From Chrysaora quinquecirrha (lineage: Eukaryota > Cnidaria > Scyphozoa > Semaeostomeae > Pelagiidae): 64,000 nucleotides of DNA. Positions within the stretch are counted from its first letter, which is position 1. Every line of letters begins with the position of its first letter. Below are positions 43,776 through 53,328 of this stretch, in pieces. Under the pieces are notes generated by a model. That model searched no databases, was not told the origin of the DNA, and saw only the letters and a list, made by a program, of their open reading frames with translations. The DNA lies in NCBI GenBank assembly GCA_014526335.1, contig JACTAT010000012.1, positions 2,812,563 through 2,876,562 on the forward strand, in the 5' to 3' direction. Both the position numbers and the translations under genes were made by a program.

Positions 43776-44827
43776 ATTGTCTCCAATTGACTCTCAGCTA
43801 CCGACTCATCAAATTGTGGAGGATAACCTCTCCATCTGATTAAATAGAAGTTTTTGCCCCTCTTCTTCTTAGATTTCAACACTTGCTCGACAACAAATGT
43901 TTTTGGAAGATATACACGTTGTAGCTCTTCTTTGTAGAAACGATCAACTATCTTTTCACCTTGTAGATCTTCAATTTCATACATTACTGGATATCTTTCT
44001 TTAAAGAGTTTACTGATCTTGAATATTTCTTCAGTGCAATTTTGCAAGTATCCTTTCTTAAACATTCTCTTTTTCAAACTCAATCTTAAAATAATTTCCA
44101 GTTTTGAAAAGCTTTTTATTTTTTCTGGTTTCTTTTTTAAAGAGTCTTTTCGAACAGTGTCGACATTGTCTTGGTTGACTTCAGAAGGTTTCATACCAAT
44201 AGATCTGTGGTATGTATCATTGTATGAGTTGACAAAATCTTGCAAATTATTAATGTATCTCAACGTATTTCGTGCTGTAAAGTATCTATACATTCGTCCT
44301 TTTAATGTTCTGTTAAATCTTTCAACAATTGCTGCCTTTACTTCATTATTTGCTGTGTAAGACCCAATATCGTTTTTCTATAACAAAGCTTGGAATTTTT
44401 TGTTTATAAACTTGCTGCCTTTGTTGGATCCTACCTTTTTAGGTTTTCTTTCGGATAAAATTTCTTTAAACGCATTGACAATTTCTTTTGCAGCTTTGCT
44501 TTTTAGAGGTTTTACCCACGCATACTTGCTAAAAGTATCAATACAGCATAAGAGGAATGTAATGTTGTCATTTTCTTTTTTCAAATGTGCCATATCAACA
44601 AGATCACATTCCCATAAATAATCAATGTTATTGGTTAGTATCTGCTCCCGTTTAAAGTTCTTCCTACTTGGTTTGTGCAGTGAATAGGCAAGACTAGTTT
44701 TACTCCATTCTTCAACATCTTTCCTTTTCAAATTAGGAATTACTTTTTTGAATTCTCTATACACTTTATCCAAACCCCCGAGAGAACCCGGAACAGAAGG
44801 ATCAGAATATAACTTTTCTAAACTCAT
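43772..44827 (-). pseudogene. INT: Polinton 2 integrase with C-terminal chromodomain
   Basis: A single reading frame interrupted by one TAG (44378). N-terminal VPGSLGGLDKVYREFKK is the Polinton integrase signature. Core: Asp1 in WECDLVDMAHL; the second catalytic position reads VGSNKGSKFINKKF, with Asn replacing the usual Asp; Glu in AAIVERFNRTLKGRM. Then the C-terminal domain and a chromodomain (FVVEQVLKSKKKRGKNFYLI, RWRGYPPQFDES). Chromodomains direct integration to methylated-histone chromatin in related integrases (family knowledge). The stop and the Asp-to-Asn change make it inactive. Confidence 0.9.
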
Positions 44828-44994
44828 AATAAATCAATTAACAGTTCTAACAATTTAACATTTGTACACTTTTTTCTTCGTCGCTCTCTTTTCTTGCACT
44901 TTCTTCCTTTATTTATGATCTTTTTAGGCTTTTTCTTCACTGGTTCATTGTCAGGTTTGCTTGGCTCCATGACTATCTTTTCAAGTGAATCCAT
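44824..44994 (-). CDS. 56-aa highly basic protein overlapping integrase start
   Basis: Starts MDSLEKIVMEPSKPDNEPVK, continues through a Lys/Arg cluster (KCKKRERRRKKC) and ends LLELLIDLL. Its TGA overlaps the integrase ATG as ATGA, typical of a compact polycistronic or tightly packed arrangement. The basic cluster would serve as a nuclear-localisation or DNA-binding signal (inference). No homologue recognised. Confidence 0.5.
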   Translation of the reverse strand: MDSLEKIVMEPSKPDNEPVKKKPKKIINKGRKCKKRERRRKKCTNVKLLELLIDLL

Positions 44995-45026
44995 TTTTAC
45001 TGTCTTACAGAATGGTTGATCTCTAT

Positions 45027-45201
45027 TTAAAACCTTTTTTTAGACTTGTACACCACTAAAGGAGCTTCATTAGGGAAAATATTAGTGCAAAATCTCATAT
45101 CTTCTCCAATTGATTGTGTGAAATCACAAAGTAAGTAGCCGTATATTCTTGCTGTTGCATCATTGTAAATGTCAAGGAATGTTTTTGGAGAGGAGGGCAT
45201 A
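45027..45201 (-). pseudogene. ATP: 3' part of the Polinton 2 packaging ATPase
   Basis: The frame reads PSSPKTFLDIYNDATARIYG then LLCDFTQSIGEDMRF and ends KSKKRF*. This is the C-terminal part of the FtsK/HerA-type packaging ATPase whose 5' part is at 50975-51450. A 5.8-kb transposon separates the halves. Confidence 0.8.
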
Positions 45202-45501
45202 TAGACCAGAGGCCAGAGGGGGAGCATTATCACCCGAGCTGGGAATTTACCAGACCAACTTTTTCTAACTCACTTTTTTGCGTAGATAACGAATCCGGAT
45301 GTTGCTTGGGCGTTTAGGGGGGCTTTTTCCAGATATAGGGGGTCGAAGTCCAAAAAATGTGAAGTGACCTAATTTGACTGTATTCTGACATTGCACTTCA
45401 AACAAGGTTTACTTTTGTTAATACCTGATGATGTAGTTAACTTTCTGACCAATTTTGCCTTTCCCAAGATTTGGGGAGTAAAATTCCAGGGGGGGATAGA
45501 A
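45202..45501 (+). repeat. left TIR of the 5.8-kb transposon
   Basis: Reads TAGACCAGAGGCCAGAGGGG inward to CCAGGGGGGGATA. Partner at 50677-50974. Contains GGGGGTCGAAGTCC and GTTTACTTTTGTTAATAC. Confidence 0.95.
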
Positions 45502-45574
45502 TTTTCAATCATTTGTCTTCTCTTGTTCGGCTACAGAAAATGCATTATCAAGATATTTTGTCATACCGTTTGGT

Positions 45575-47415
45575 TTACTCGATTTCTTCTTCTGATTCCG
45601 TTTCTCTTTCTTGGCTCACTACCAATAGCTCCGCAATATCCTCAGGATAGGGCTCCGTCAGCCAGTCAATGGATAAATCTTCTAACCAGCCGTGATTGGC
45701 TGGTTGTTCGATGTCAATTATGCTTTTCGATGTCTGTTTCCATATTCTTGCGACAAAGTTTGCACGACTTATGTGTTTTTCGAGGCTGCTCTTACAAGGG
45801 GGCAGCAGTGACAAATCAACAACTTTGTTTTCCTTTTCAAAAATGCGCCAAAATATAGCCCTTCTTGCTTGATTAACAGATTGCAATCGCTTCTCTCTGT
45901 ATAGGCTACAGACAAATCTCTCCAAGCCAAGTAGCAAGTTAACACTAGCACGATTTTCCCTGCCAAGCTCTGCGAAAATTTTCTGAAAGTCTTTGTTGCC
46001 TTTCATGAGCTTCCAAAATGCAGGTTTGCCTTTCCGCAAGAAGGACGAAATGTAGTCATTTCCTGAAAATGCATGCAGGCCAAGGAGCGCTTCCTTCTGT
46101 AATTGCGATAGCTCACATGCATTTAGATCGAGCAATCGCCTGTGCTTCCCAGTTCCGTTATCGATGAATACGTGCAAATGTTCAGCTTCGTTGGCTAAAA
46201 GAATGATGGGAATATCGACATCGCCAGAGCTAGAGCGCACAATGCAGACTGTCTCCTCCCCATTATTCATCTGAAGGGCATGGTGGAGTAGGTAGCAGAT
46301 CTTGGTATCAGCCTCCTCGTGGTTTGTGCTCAAATCTCGTTCCGGAACTATACCTTGGCTGCTTATCTTGATGCATGAATCTTTTCTTGCAAAATAAATG
46401 GTTCGATTGTTGAGACTGCTTGCACCTTCAACCCAAACGTGCTCGATTAGCTCAAAAAGCCTTTCCTTGTTTTTGCCGTTACTCATGAAGTTTTTTAAGT
46501 TTGCGGGAATTCTAATATCTGCATTTCGAATTACAAATTCTTCAGCATTTCCTGGCAAGTCCCTCTCTGAGCCTTTTATAGAGCTGGCAGCATACGAATC
46601 ACAGGCAACATATATCTGTTGGTATTGACATGGTATTTCTCGCAAAATCTTCTGTGCAAGCTCTCTAAATGTGTCAGGCATGTTTACTATGCTCCTAAGA
46701 GATGCTGCAAGGTCAATAATATAGCAGCTTGCATTTTCTGGTGATTCTTCGTCACACATGATTGATTCTAATGCAGTATGCAGTAGCTTGCTCTTGGCTG
46801 TTTTTCGTCTGTATCCATCACTTGTTGCGAGGGCAAGCGGCACCGGAGCAAGAGCATAAGTAAGAGCTTTATCGATATCAACCGATTCCCTTTCTTTGAA
46901 CGATGTTGTCAATAAGAGTCCAAGAATGTCTCTCTGTACTGCAACATCTTTCGTCTTACCACCAGCTGTTACTTTAACTTTTCTTGCTTCATCATTGAAA
47001 CCTTTCCAAGGTACTCGTCTGATCAGGTCAAATAGACGCAGATCCTCCTCTTTGCTGGCATCAAGCCGTTTATTGAATTTATCAAGCAAGTTCATACCGC
47101 GTTCTTCAACTGACAGCAATGACGCAGAAATCTCATCAGATAATGGCTTTCCAGAAGCAAGGTTGAAAAGCTTATCTTTATTCAACTCCTCGCTAAATGC
47201 GTTAATAAAAGCTTCTTTCATGACTTTCATGACTTCCTTGACACGTTCCTCTGACTTTTCCACTTGTTTAACTCTCAAACATTTGCGAGGATTTGTTGCA
47301 GCTTTGTCGACATCTGCAAGAGATTGTAGTGACTCTACGATTTTTGCCTGGAACGGCCTGTTCAGGACCCATTTTTCGTATGTCGATTGCTGGTGAGCGA
47401 AGTTCTTTATGCTTC
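45575..47415 (-). CDS. transposon protein, last exon: FEN1/XPG-like nuclease region
   Basis: The exon opens at acceptor TTGCAG|GAAGC (47416/47415), reads SIKNFAHQQSTYEKWV and runs uninterrupted to the stop at 45575. Counting from the Met at 47278, acidic residues occur in the order of the FEN1 active site: D189 in YIIDLAASLRS, D227 in VACDSYAASSIKGSER, E322 and D324 in HEEADTKICYLLHHA, D353 and D355 in SSSGDVDIPIILLA, and D408 in LHAFSGNDYISSFLRKGKPA. The last also recalls the GCDY-helix-hairpin region. FEN1-family enzymes cut DNA flaps with two metal ions. I infer a PIN/5'-nuclease fold. The N-terminal ~180 residues are helical and charged. The tail is acidic (ESEEEIE). Invertebrate repeats carry many relatives of this protein (from memory). 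Confidence 0.7.
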
Positions 47416-47576
47416 CTGCAATACAAAGACAAGAGCCTTTCAGACTCAGAATTTCTTATTTAAACTGAATGAAAAAGAAATTCAGTGTTTTTTAGTTACT
47501 GACAAAGAAAGATATTGGAACGTTAGAAAACTTCAGCGTATTTTTTAATTTGGTTCAATAGAAAATCTTCATCCTT

Positions 47577-47936
47577 ACCGATAGTTTTTGCAGATCGCAT
47601 AAATGTTTGCTCTCCCGCACCATCAATGGATTGTCCAATGTCGTAGTTATTCCTACAGACTGATAAACCTTTCTCTTCTAGTTCCTCCCTTGCACCTGGA
47701 TGGGTTTGTTCGATACTTTCAAGTGACTTGCAGTAATATGCTCCGTACCTTGAATAATTCTGCTTATTCATCGCGAAGCATAGGGGCAAAGATCGCTTCC
47801 AACATTGTAACCGCAGGCTAAAGTTGTTAATGTTCACTGACAAGTGAAGCTTATGCTGTCGGTCAACAGCATCTTGATATGTCATCCAGAACTGTGGAGT
47901 TTTGCCAAAATCTCCAGCAATGCATTTTTCTTTCAA
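47577..47936 (-). pseudogene. transposon protein, internal exon with GEQT/AKTxGG motif
   Basis: Frame from 47936 (and slightly upstream, FAELSSRYKNLKEK) reads FGKTPQFWMTYQDAVDRQH, CFAMNKQNYSRYGAYYCKSL and GAGEQTFMRSAKTIG. It ends at a donor G|GTAAGG (47579/47578). Splicing to 47415 removes 163 bp and keeps frame (TIG then SIKNF). The motifs FGKTPQFW, NYxRYG and GEQTxxxxAKT recur in repeat-encoded proteins of invertebrates as I recall them. A frame change from the previous segment lies near 47950. Function of this region unknown. Confidence 0.6.
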
Positions 47937-48712
47937 ATTTTTGTAACGGCTGCTAAGCTCGGCGAATTTCCTTCCTCTAAAACATAATCTACATCTAGTT
48001 TCTGAATATCCTGATCTAGGGATCTTTTGACTTCCTCTGGTATATCGGAGATATATTCAGAGCAAAAAAGTCTGTCAATAGCTTCTGCAACACATTCATG
48101 GACAAACCAGGACCGATTGTAATCCTTGCCAGATATAACCCCTTTAATTCCACCTGAAGTGCACATTCCAGCCTGGTAAACGACTTCTTCAAAGCCACTT
48201 CCAGTTACAAGCTTGCCTATTGTACCGAAGAATTCCATTAAAGCATGAAAATCACCAAGATGGATGAAAACATCTTTGAATTCGTCGGGGTTATTCCAGA
48301 GGACATGGTAGAACTTCATAGCTGCGCCCGCATCAACTGTAATATGTGTGTATTTCATGTTGGAAGCAGCTGACAATAACTGCGATTGCTTAATACATTC
48401 GATAACTGTGCTGTAATCAGTGATTGGTCTGGAAATGGGAGGTAGGAATGTTAAGGTCGTGGCCTTCGACTCTTGTTTCCCAAAAGCAAGCACAACCCAA
48501 CCAACAAAGCGAGAAATACACTGTGGAGATTGATTAAAGATCCTTCTCATTAGCTTCCATAGGAAGAGGAGTTTGCTGTGATACTGTCCGTCAAATTCAC
48601 CATAATCCAATGCTTCAAAGAGTGCTGGCTCTGTATGGGATACAATCTTTCTTTGTGGTAGCGCTAGTGGTGTACAACTAACGGTTCTTTTTGGGTTTCT
48701 CTGTCTCCACAT
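47933..48712 (-). pseudogene. transposon protein, middle segment (DxG...LGDFH)
   Basis: The 259-aa frame contains THITVDAGAAMKFYHVLWNN, DVFIHLGDFHALMEFFGTIG and WFVHECVAEAIDRLF. The two Asp-containing motifs (TVDAG and LGDFH) are candidates for a catalytic pair of an RNase-H-like fold, with the Glu of HECVAEA as a possible third ligand. That is speculation from spacing only. It joins the upstream frame through a shift near 48.69 kb and the downstream one near 47.95 kb. The protein is presumably encoded as one piece. Confidence 0.5.
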
Positions 48713-50174
48713 TGGCTAGGGTTTTGATACAGCCAGGTGACTCTACTTGAAATGCGATGCCGTGTGTTGTGTGAAGGCTTCCTGGAACATTCTCCTTCTG
48801 TACGTCGAAATTGTCCCACCAGAAATATGTAAGCACAGACATGTCGCTATTTGCTGGTTGCAGTGGCAAAGGATACTCAAGGGAACGCAACTTCTGGACT
48901 ACTTCGGCTTGAGCTGTCTCAATTAGTCTAACTTTATCATAATTACAGCAGTGACCCAGTGTCGCAAGAATCTTAATTGGTGTTTTCTGCCCTGTTAGGC
49001 TGTGGAGCCCAGCCCCTAGCAGAACATGCTTCTGGGTTAAAAATTTACCTTTTGAAACAGCATGCACAAGATCTTGCGAAAAGGAATCAACGTAACGTTT
49101 AACTTCATCTCCTGGAGCATGGTGAGTTGCATGGAAAACTCGCAAGATAAAGTCTTGAACACTCTGAGGGGGCTGGCAATCTCGTGTTGATAAAGATTCA
49201 GGTGTTGGGGGCCACAGTAATTCCAGCGCATTGTCAATCACCGCTAGTATATCAGTTCTGACAATTTTCGCAGCCTCTTTCAAAATGAATTCCTTGCTTT
49301 CTTTTGTAAATTGGGCAACAGTTGTGTCGAGAAGGGCTTCGCTACCTATCACAATTTCTGTCTCGTGATATGACACTCTAACAAAGGTGATTCGATCACC
49401 AAATTCTTTTTGAAGCCTTTCCTTAACTTTACCTCGCAGCCTGCAGTCATCTTCATCGAAACCATAAATCTCCGTTAAGACCCTCAGAGAAACGAACTGC
49501 TTCCCTGCTATCACGTGATCATTTATAAAGTCACAAACTGAGGGAAAGTTCGTAGCACTAGATTCTGGGACATTTTTATCATCTGCTATGTTGTCAGCGC
49601 TTAACGTGTTAGCAGGTTTTCTAGTTGTGATCCTTGTGTATTCTTTGTAACATTTAGGATGAATTTTGAATTCTTTTGCTATCAAGTCTTCCCCTGTAAT
49701 TCTAAGAAGCATGTCTTGGTCCTTATGCAGTTTTGCAGCATTCTGAATGGTTTTACAAGACGAAACGGTTTGAAGAACTTTAATATTTTGTTTCTTTCCT
49801 TTAACTTTCAGAGGTTTGGAAGCGTCGCATTTCATACACTTGTTCGGAAATAGTATTCCAGCATTGTCTGCAGATCGTTTTCTCCTTTTCAGGGGCGAAG
49901 TCTTAAGGCTATCTAATTTGTTAGCTGCGATTGAAATTGCTTTTGTAAAGTTTTGGTAACATTGCCGATGCACGTATAGCTTATTGGGCGAGAATAAGGA
50001 GGGAATTGACTCGATTTGCTTGTCGTGTACATGAGCACCTCCCAGTTGTAGCCTTGCATCCCTGCTTTTGATCAAACGATCGTAGGTATCTTCTCTCAAA
50101 ACTGTTAGGTTAGGATTTTGAATATCAAACTGATCATAGTGAACGATACATTTGTTCTTCTGTGTAGCCATCAT
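48678..50174 (-). CDS. transposon protein, N-terminal part with zinc-binding Cys motifs
   Basis: 498 aa starting MMATQKNKCIVHYDQFDIQN. Repeated Cys/His pairs look metal-binding: CIVHYDQF, VHRQCYQNFTKA, FPNKCMKCDASKPL and IHPKCYKEYTRI, treble-clef-like and suited to DNA binding. A conserved-looking central region (SVCDFINDHVIAGKQFVSLR, YGFDEDDCRLRGKVKERLQ) follows. Near the C-terminus is YFWWDNFDVQKENVPG then HTTHGIAFQ, a 'DNFD...THGI' signature present in many invertebrate repeat proteins as I recall them. The frame continues downstream after a shift near 48.69 kb. Confidence 0.6.
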   Translation of the reverse strand: MMATQKNKCIVHYDQFDIQNPNLTVLREDTYDRLIKSRDARLQLGGAHVHDKQIESIPSLFSPNKLYVHRQCYQNFTKAISIAANKLDSLKTSPLKRRKRSADNAGILFPNKCMKCDASKPLKVKGKKQNIKVLQTVSSCKTIQNAAKLHKDQDMLLRITGEDLIAKEFKIHPKCYKEYTRITTRKPANTLSADNIADDKNVPESSATNFPSVCDFINDHVIAGKQFVSLRVLTEIYGFDEDDCRLRGKVKERLQKEFGDRITFVRVSYHETEIVIGSEALLDTTVAQFTKESKEFILKEAAKIVRTDILAVIDNALELLWPPTPESLSTRDCQPPQSVQDFILRVFHATHHAPGDEVKRYVDSFSQDLVHAVSKGKFLTQKHVLLGAGLHSLTGQKTPIKILATLGHCCNYDKVRLIETAQAEVVQKLRSLEYPLPLQPANSDMSVLTYFWWDNFDVQKENVPGSLHTTHGIAFQVESPGCIKTLANVETEKPKKNR

Positions 50175-50676
50175 ACAAGTAGTGAAATGTTTCCATTCTA
50201 TTCCTGAAAATTATTGTAAGTTATCATAGCGTGAGATGAAAGGGATGAAGGCTCACAATGAAAGCTGATCATGAAGTAGCGAGGAAGTGTACGTTATTTC
50301 TACGAAGCTATAATTACTTTATTGTAGTGATTAATCATTGTAGATGTCTTTTGCAACGTCTTGACTGAAAATCGTAGTGGTATTCTCGTTGGACATAACT
50401 GTGAGTATCGACAATTCATAAACATGGATGTTACTTCAGGGGACTGCTCACTGAATGTTGTTGTTAAAATGGCCGGAAGAATTGCCAGAGATCAGAAATC
50501 CGTTTCCCTCGCACGTAATTAGGCATTCTTTCCATTAAAAACAGTCGACTCCAATTAAATTGTCTAGCCTATGGATTAGGTGGAACAACTACACACTTGA
50601 AATAGATTTCTCAACATTTTCAAATTTCTAGAACACACGTAATTTTAAAACGCTTGGCACTGTCTGTTTATAAGTT

Positions 50677-50974
50677 TATCCCCCCTGGAATTTTTACTCC
50701 CCCAAATCTTGGGAAAGGCAAAATTGGTCATGAAGTTAACTACATCATCATGTATTAACAAAAGTAAACCTTTTTTGAAGTGCAATGTCAGAATACAGTC
50801 AAATTAGGTCACTTCACATTTTTTGGACTTCGACCCCCTATATCTGGAAAAAGCCCCCCTAAACGCCCAAGCAACATCCGGATTCGTTATTTACGCAAAA
50901 AAGTGAGTTAGAAAAAGTTGGTCTGGTAAATTCCCAGCTCGGGTGATAATGCTCCCCCTCTGGCCTCTGGTCTA
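50677..50974 (-). repeat. right TIR of the 5.8-kb transposon
   Basis: Reverse complement of 45202-45501, from TATCCCCCCCTGGAATTTTT to CCTCTGGTCTA. Differences between the two copies are few, so the insertion is younger than the host Polinton. Confidence 0.95.
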
Positions 50975-51450
50975 ATAATTTGTCGCCCAAGAATCTAATT
51001 TGACTTCTATCTCGAGGATTCTCGAAAAGAACTTGATACTGAGTATTGAGAGCTAAATTTCTCATTTCTGTTCCTCTTGGAAAAGGGTTTTGCATCATAA
51101 CAATTACATTGATGTTTAGATGAGATCTTCCTTTTGTGAACAATTTTCCCAAATCTTTAAAGTTGGCAATTTCATGCATTAAATCATCGAAAACACTAGT
51201 TAATCTTTTGTCCAATCTTTCGATTTCTTCGTACAAGTTTTCAGGTAGCTCAGTAATAAATCTACAATTCCCGTTGAAACTTTTTTTAACCTGCTCAAAC
51301 AATTCCGGTTGATTTGTTCCCGAGATCTACATAAGATTGGGATATTGTCTGCCATTATCAATTATATTGTTATAATTTTTCAAGAGATTTTCCACCCAAG
51401 TCGCTTCCGCTTACTCCAGATAAAATCAAAGAAAAAGGTGCTTTAAATCT
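50975..51450 (-). pseudogene. ATP: 5' part of the Polinton 2 packaging ATPase
   Basis: Frame 51302-50978 has Walker B RLTSVFDDLMHEI, the sensor-like MMQNPFPRGTEMRNLALN and YQVLFENPRDRSQIRFLG, all typical of the Polinton FtsK/HerA-type ATPase. Just upstream (51380-51450) a degenerate P-loop region (FSLILSGVSGS...GGKS) appears in broken frames. The gene stops at the transposon end; its 3' part is at 45027-45201. The ATPase pumps DNA into capsids (family knowledge). Broken by the insertion and by frameshifts around the P-loop. Confidence 0.8.
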
Positions 51451-51650
51451 CAAATCGTAACTCACATTTATAACAAATTTCAAACATCTCATACAACAGG
51501 TAACATCTATTTATAACAAATTCTTAACATGTAGCTATAACATCAAACTAATATCTATAACATCGAACTAATATCTATAACATCAAACTAATATACATAA
51601 AATCTAATTTTGAACATCTCATGAATAACAGCTGTATAACAACGTTCAGT
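51451..51650. other. AT-rich spacer with short direct repeats
   Basis: TAACATC(A/G)AACTAATATCTA recurs three times at 51537-51596. No gene seen. Confidence 0.5.
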
Positions 51651-52025
51651 CTAGGCAAATGCCATGATTACATTGTTTATTATTCTGCTCAATATTTGCA
51701 GCAGATACATCGATGAGAAGAGACTTGGATGAGATAATTCATCATGCAGATTTTCAACTCTGGATTTGGTTGTTTGATTCAGTAGACCATTCTTCTTCTT
51801 CAGCTCATCAAACATTGATTTCTTAAACGATTCTTTCCCTTCAGCCAGCATGTCGGAGTTGACCTAACTAATGTGAAATGATAGAAATCTGAAAGCATTA
51901 TGTACCATACAATCTTGTTTATGATCAGCAGCATCAATTTTTTTTGCCCACATCTCTGTAGTTGCACATTTTTCACAATGCTCTGTTGCTTTGTTGAAAT
52001 CATATTTCAGGAGAATTTCAGCTAA
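51651..52025 (-). pseudogene. small zinc-finger-like accessory gene
   Basis: From 52025 leftwards one frame reads AEILLKYDFNKATEHCEKC, then KKIDAADHKQDCMVHNAFRF, a CxxC...HxxxC pattern suggesting one zinc site. It stops near 51870. A second frame (51851-51651) follows with MLAEGKESFKKSMFDELKKK and ends IINNVIMAFA. These may be one gene with a frame change. No family recognised. Confidence 0.4.
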
Positions 52026-52640
52026 GCTTCTTGCACTTGAACATCAATCTTTGTTGTATCTTCTTCTTCTTGTTTCTTTTTCTTCTTTTGAATCTGCTCA
52101 TCATCACTCGCTGGTCTTTTCCGGGATGGTTGTGGAAGCATTTTCAGATCAGCAAGCTTTCCATATAATGCTTTCAGCATTTCTTCTTTCAGATTTATTC
52201 CCGTCCTTGATGGCTTCTCATTCTTCCATCTTCGGATTCCAAGACAGAGTTGTAGAGGGAAATCACCATTTTTCTGCAGATAGATTTCAATCTTATCCTC
52301 ATATGCTTCTTCTTTACTCAAGACTTCAGTGTATAGTGTCAGAAACTGTGTGATCCTGCCAAAGAACTGCTTTGAATGTGTGCTTTCTTCTTCTCAAACA
52401 CACTTTCAGCATGTTCTCTGGGGAACTGGAATTGATCGTTTATGTTTTTATCAACTATTTCCAAGAGACGAGACAGTGCTGCATGACAAATAGCCATTGA
52501 CCTTACAGATGCACCTTTTAGGTATCTTTCAGCACAGCCATTGTATCTTGCAACTGCTGCTGTATCTTTCAACACTAACAACCATTTGTTAGAACCAGAC
52601 TGGACAGCAAATGATGACTTGATTAGCCCTCTTCATCTCT
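52022..52640 (-). pseudogene. accessory protein with NLS and acidic tail
   Basis: Two frames (about 52640-52339 and 52321-52022) probably belong together. The first contains VLKDTAAVARYNGCAERYLK and an all-helical ICHAALSRLLEIVDKNINDQ. The second has PLQLCLGIRRWKNEKPSRTG, a basic patch PSRKRPASDDEQIQKKKKKQ usable as nuclear-localisation signal, and the end TTKIDVQVQEA. TATA box (52740-52746) and heat-shock element (52803-52830) lie upstream. No homologue recognised; probably an early regulatory gene (inference from promoter). Confidence 0.45.
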
Positions 52641-52739
52641 AACTTCGTAAATTGCAGCGATGACTCTACAGTGATTTTTTTAAGCTCCGCACTCTACGAC
52701 GACTTGTTACAACTGAACTGATTTGGATTTATGCATCGA

Positions 52740-52746
52740 TTTTATA
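52740..52746 (-). promoter_or_regulatory. minus-strand TATA box
   Basis: TATAAAA on the minus strand ~100 bp upstream of the coding region at 52640 and ~57 bp downstream of a heat-shock element. The surrounding CTATAAAATCGATGC resembles CTATAAAATTGAAGC of the polB promoter (31862). Confidence 0.6.
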
Positions 52747-52802
52747 GATTGATCGAATGTGACGTCCGAATTATTAACCAATCAGATTGCAGGATTTCTC
52801 GT

Positions 52803-52830
52803 TTCTAGAATCTTGTGGAACTTTCTAGAA
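52803..52830. promoter_or_regulatory. heat-shock element between divergent accessory genes
   Basis: Slots at 5-bp steps read TTC, GAA, TTG, GAA, TTC, GAA (five of six match). CCAAT boxes flank it on both sides (CCAATCAGATT at 52779 and CCAATCAGATC at 52839). The module TTTCTAGAA-CCAAT-TATA is a mirror image of the polB promoter. Confidence 0.75.
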
Positions 52831-52882
52831 AGTTGTAGCCAATCAGATCACTACATCAGTTTTTAGTAACGTGAAAACCGGC

Positions 52883-53161
52883 TTAGCGAATTTTTCTCTT
52901 CTTTCGTCTACGTTTTCTGGCTGTTTTTCTACCATCACTAAGTTGCTTTCTACGCTTTCTTCTCACACCACCACCAGCTAATTTCCTTAAACCAGTCTCA
53001 ACACCTAAAACAGTTGCAGCTATGGCACCGCCTTTTGCAGCTGCTTTTGCTCCTTTTAATGCGAATTTCTTTACGGCTTGTTTGCTAACATTTCTTGCCA
53101 CTGCTCTTCCTCATTGCTTAATTGCTTGTCTAACTGCTGCTCGCGCTAATGCGGACCCCAT
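52883..53161 (-). pseudogene. small amphipathic/basic virion-type protein
   Basis: From Met 53161 the frame reads MGSALARAAVRQAIKQ, one TGA, then GRAVARNVSKQAVKKFALKG, an Ala/Gly-rich helix AAAKGGAIAATVLG, and a very basic C-terminus (GGGVRRKRRKQ and ARKRRRKKRKIR). Adenovirus core proteins (mu/pVII-like) share this build: hydrophobic helix plus Arg/Lys tail. The internal TGA at ~53112 shortens the open part to 52883-53101. Function inferred from composition only. Confidence 0.45.
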
Positions 53162-53193
53162 CTTTCTAGAATTTTCTAATGCTGTCTTTCTTT

Positions 53194-53295
53194 TTAACCA
53201 CCTCTCATCAACTCGGTTGCTTCCTGTCCACCATCATTTTTTAACATATCATCAATAATCATTGAAGCAATAATAGTTCCTGCCATTGACGCCAT
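53194..53295 (-). CDS. 33-aa peptide of unknown function
   Basis: MASMAGTIIASMIIDDMLKN followed by DGGQEATELMRGG. A short hydrophobic helix precedes an acidic segment. It fits between two basic-protein genes with little spacing, so it may be a real mini-gene of the Polinton, but the support is only position and composition. Confidence 0.3.
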   Translation of the reverse strand: MASMAGTIIASMIIDDMLKNDGGQEATELMRGG

Positions 53296-53328
53296 TATTT
53301 GAAATCGGATTTTTTAGCATATGCAAAT

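Larger units (their letters stand above)
45202..50974. mobile_element. 5.8-kb TIR transposon of unplaced superfamily, cutting the ATPase
   Basis: Inverted repeats of ~298 bp (45202-45501 and 50677-50974) begin TAGACCAGAGGCCAGAGGGG and end symmetrically; divergence is low. They are flanked by ATA on both sides (45199-45201, 50975-50977), giving a 3-bp TSD; a 2-bp TA reading is equally possible. The two halves of the Polinton ATPase meet at this point. The single large minus-strand gene (50174-45575) has one spliceosomal intron and encodes a multidomain protein ending in a FEN1/XPG-like nuclease. No DDE, HUH or tyrosine recombinase motif is obvious, so I cannot assign a superfamily. Confidence 0.85.

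Noticed and set aside
53022..53258. Hydrophobic plus-strand ORF (APPFAAAFAPF)
   Set aside because: Antisense of the Ala/Lys-rich basic protein gene; such mirror ORFs are expected from its codon composition.
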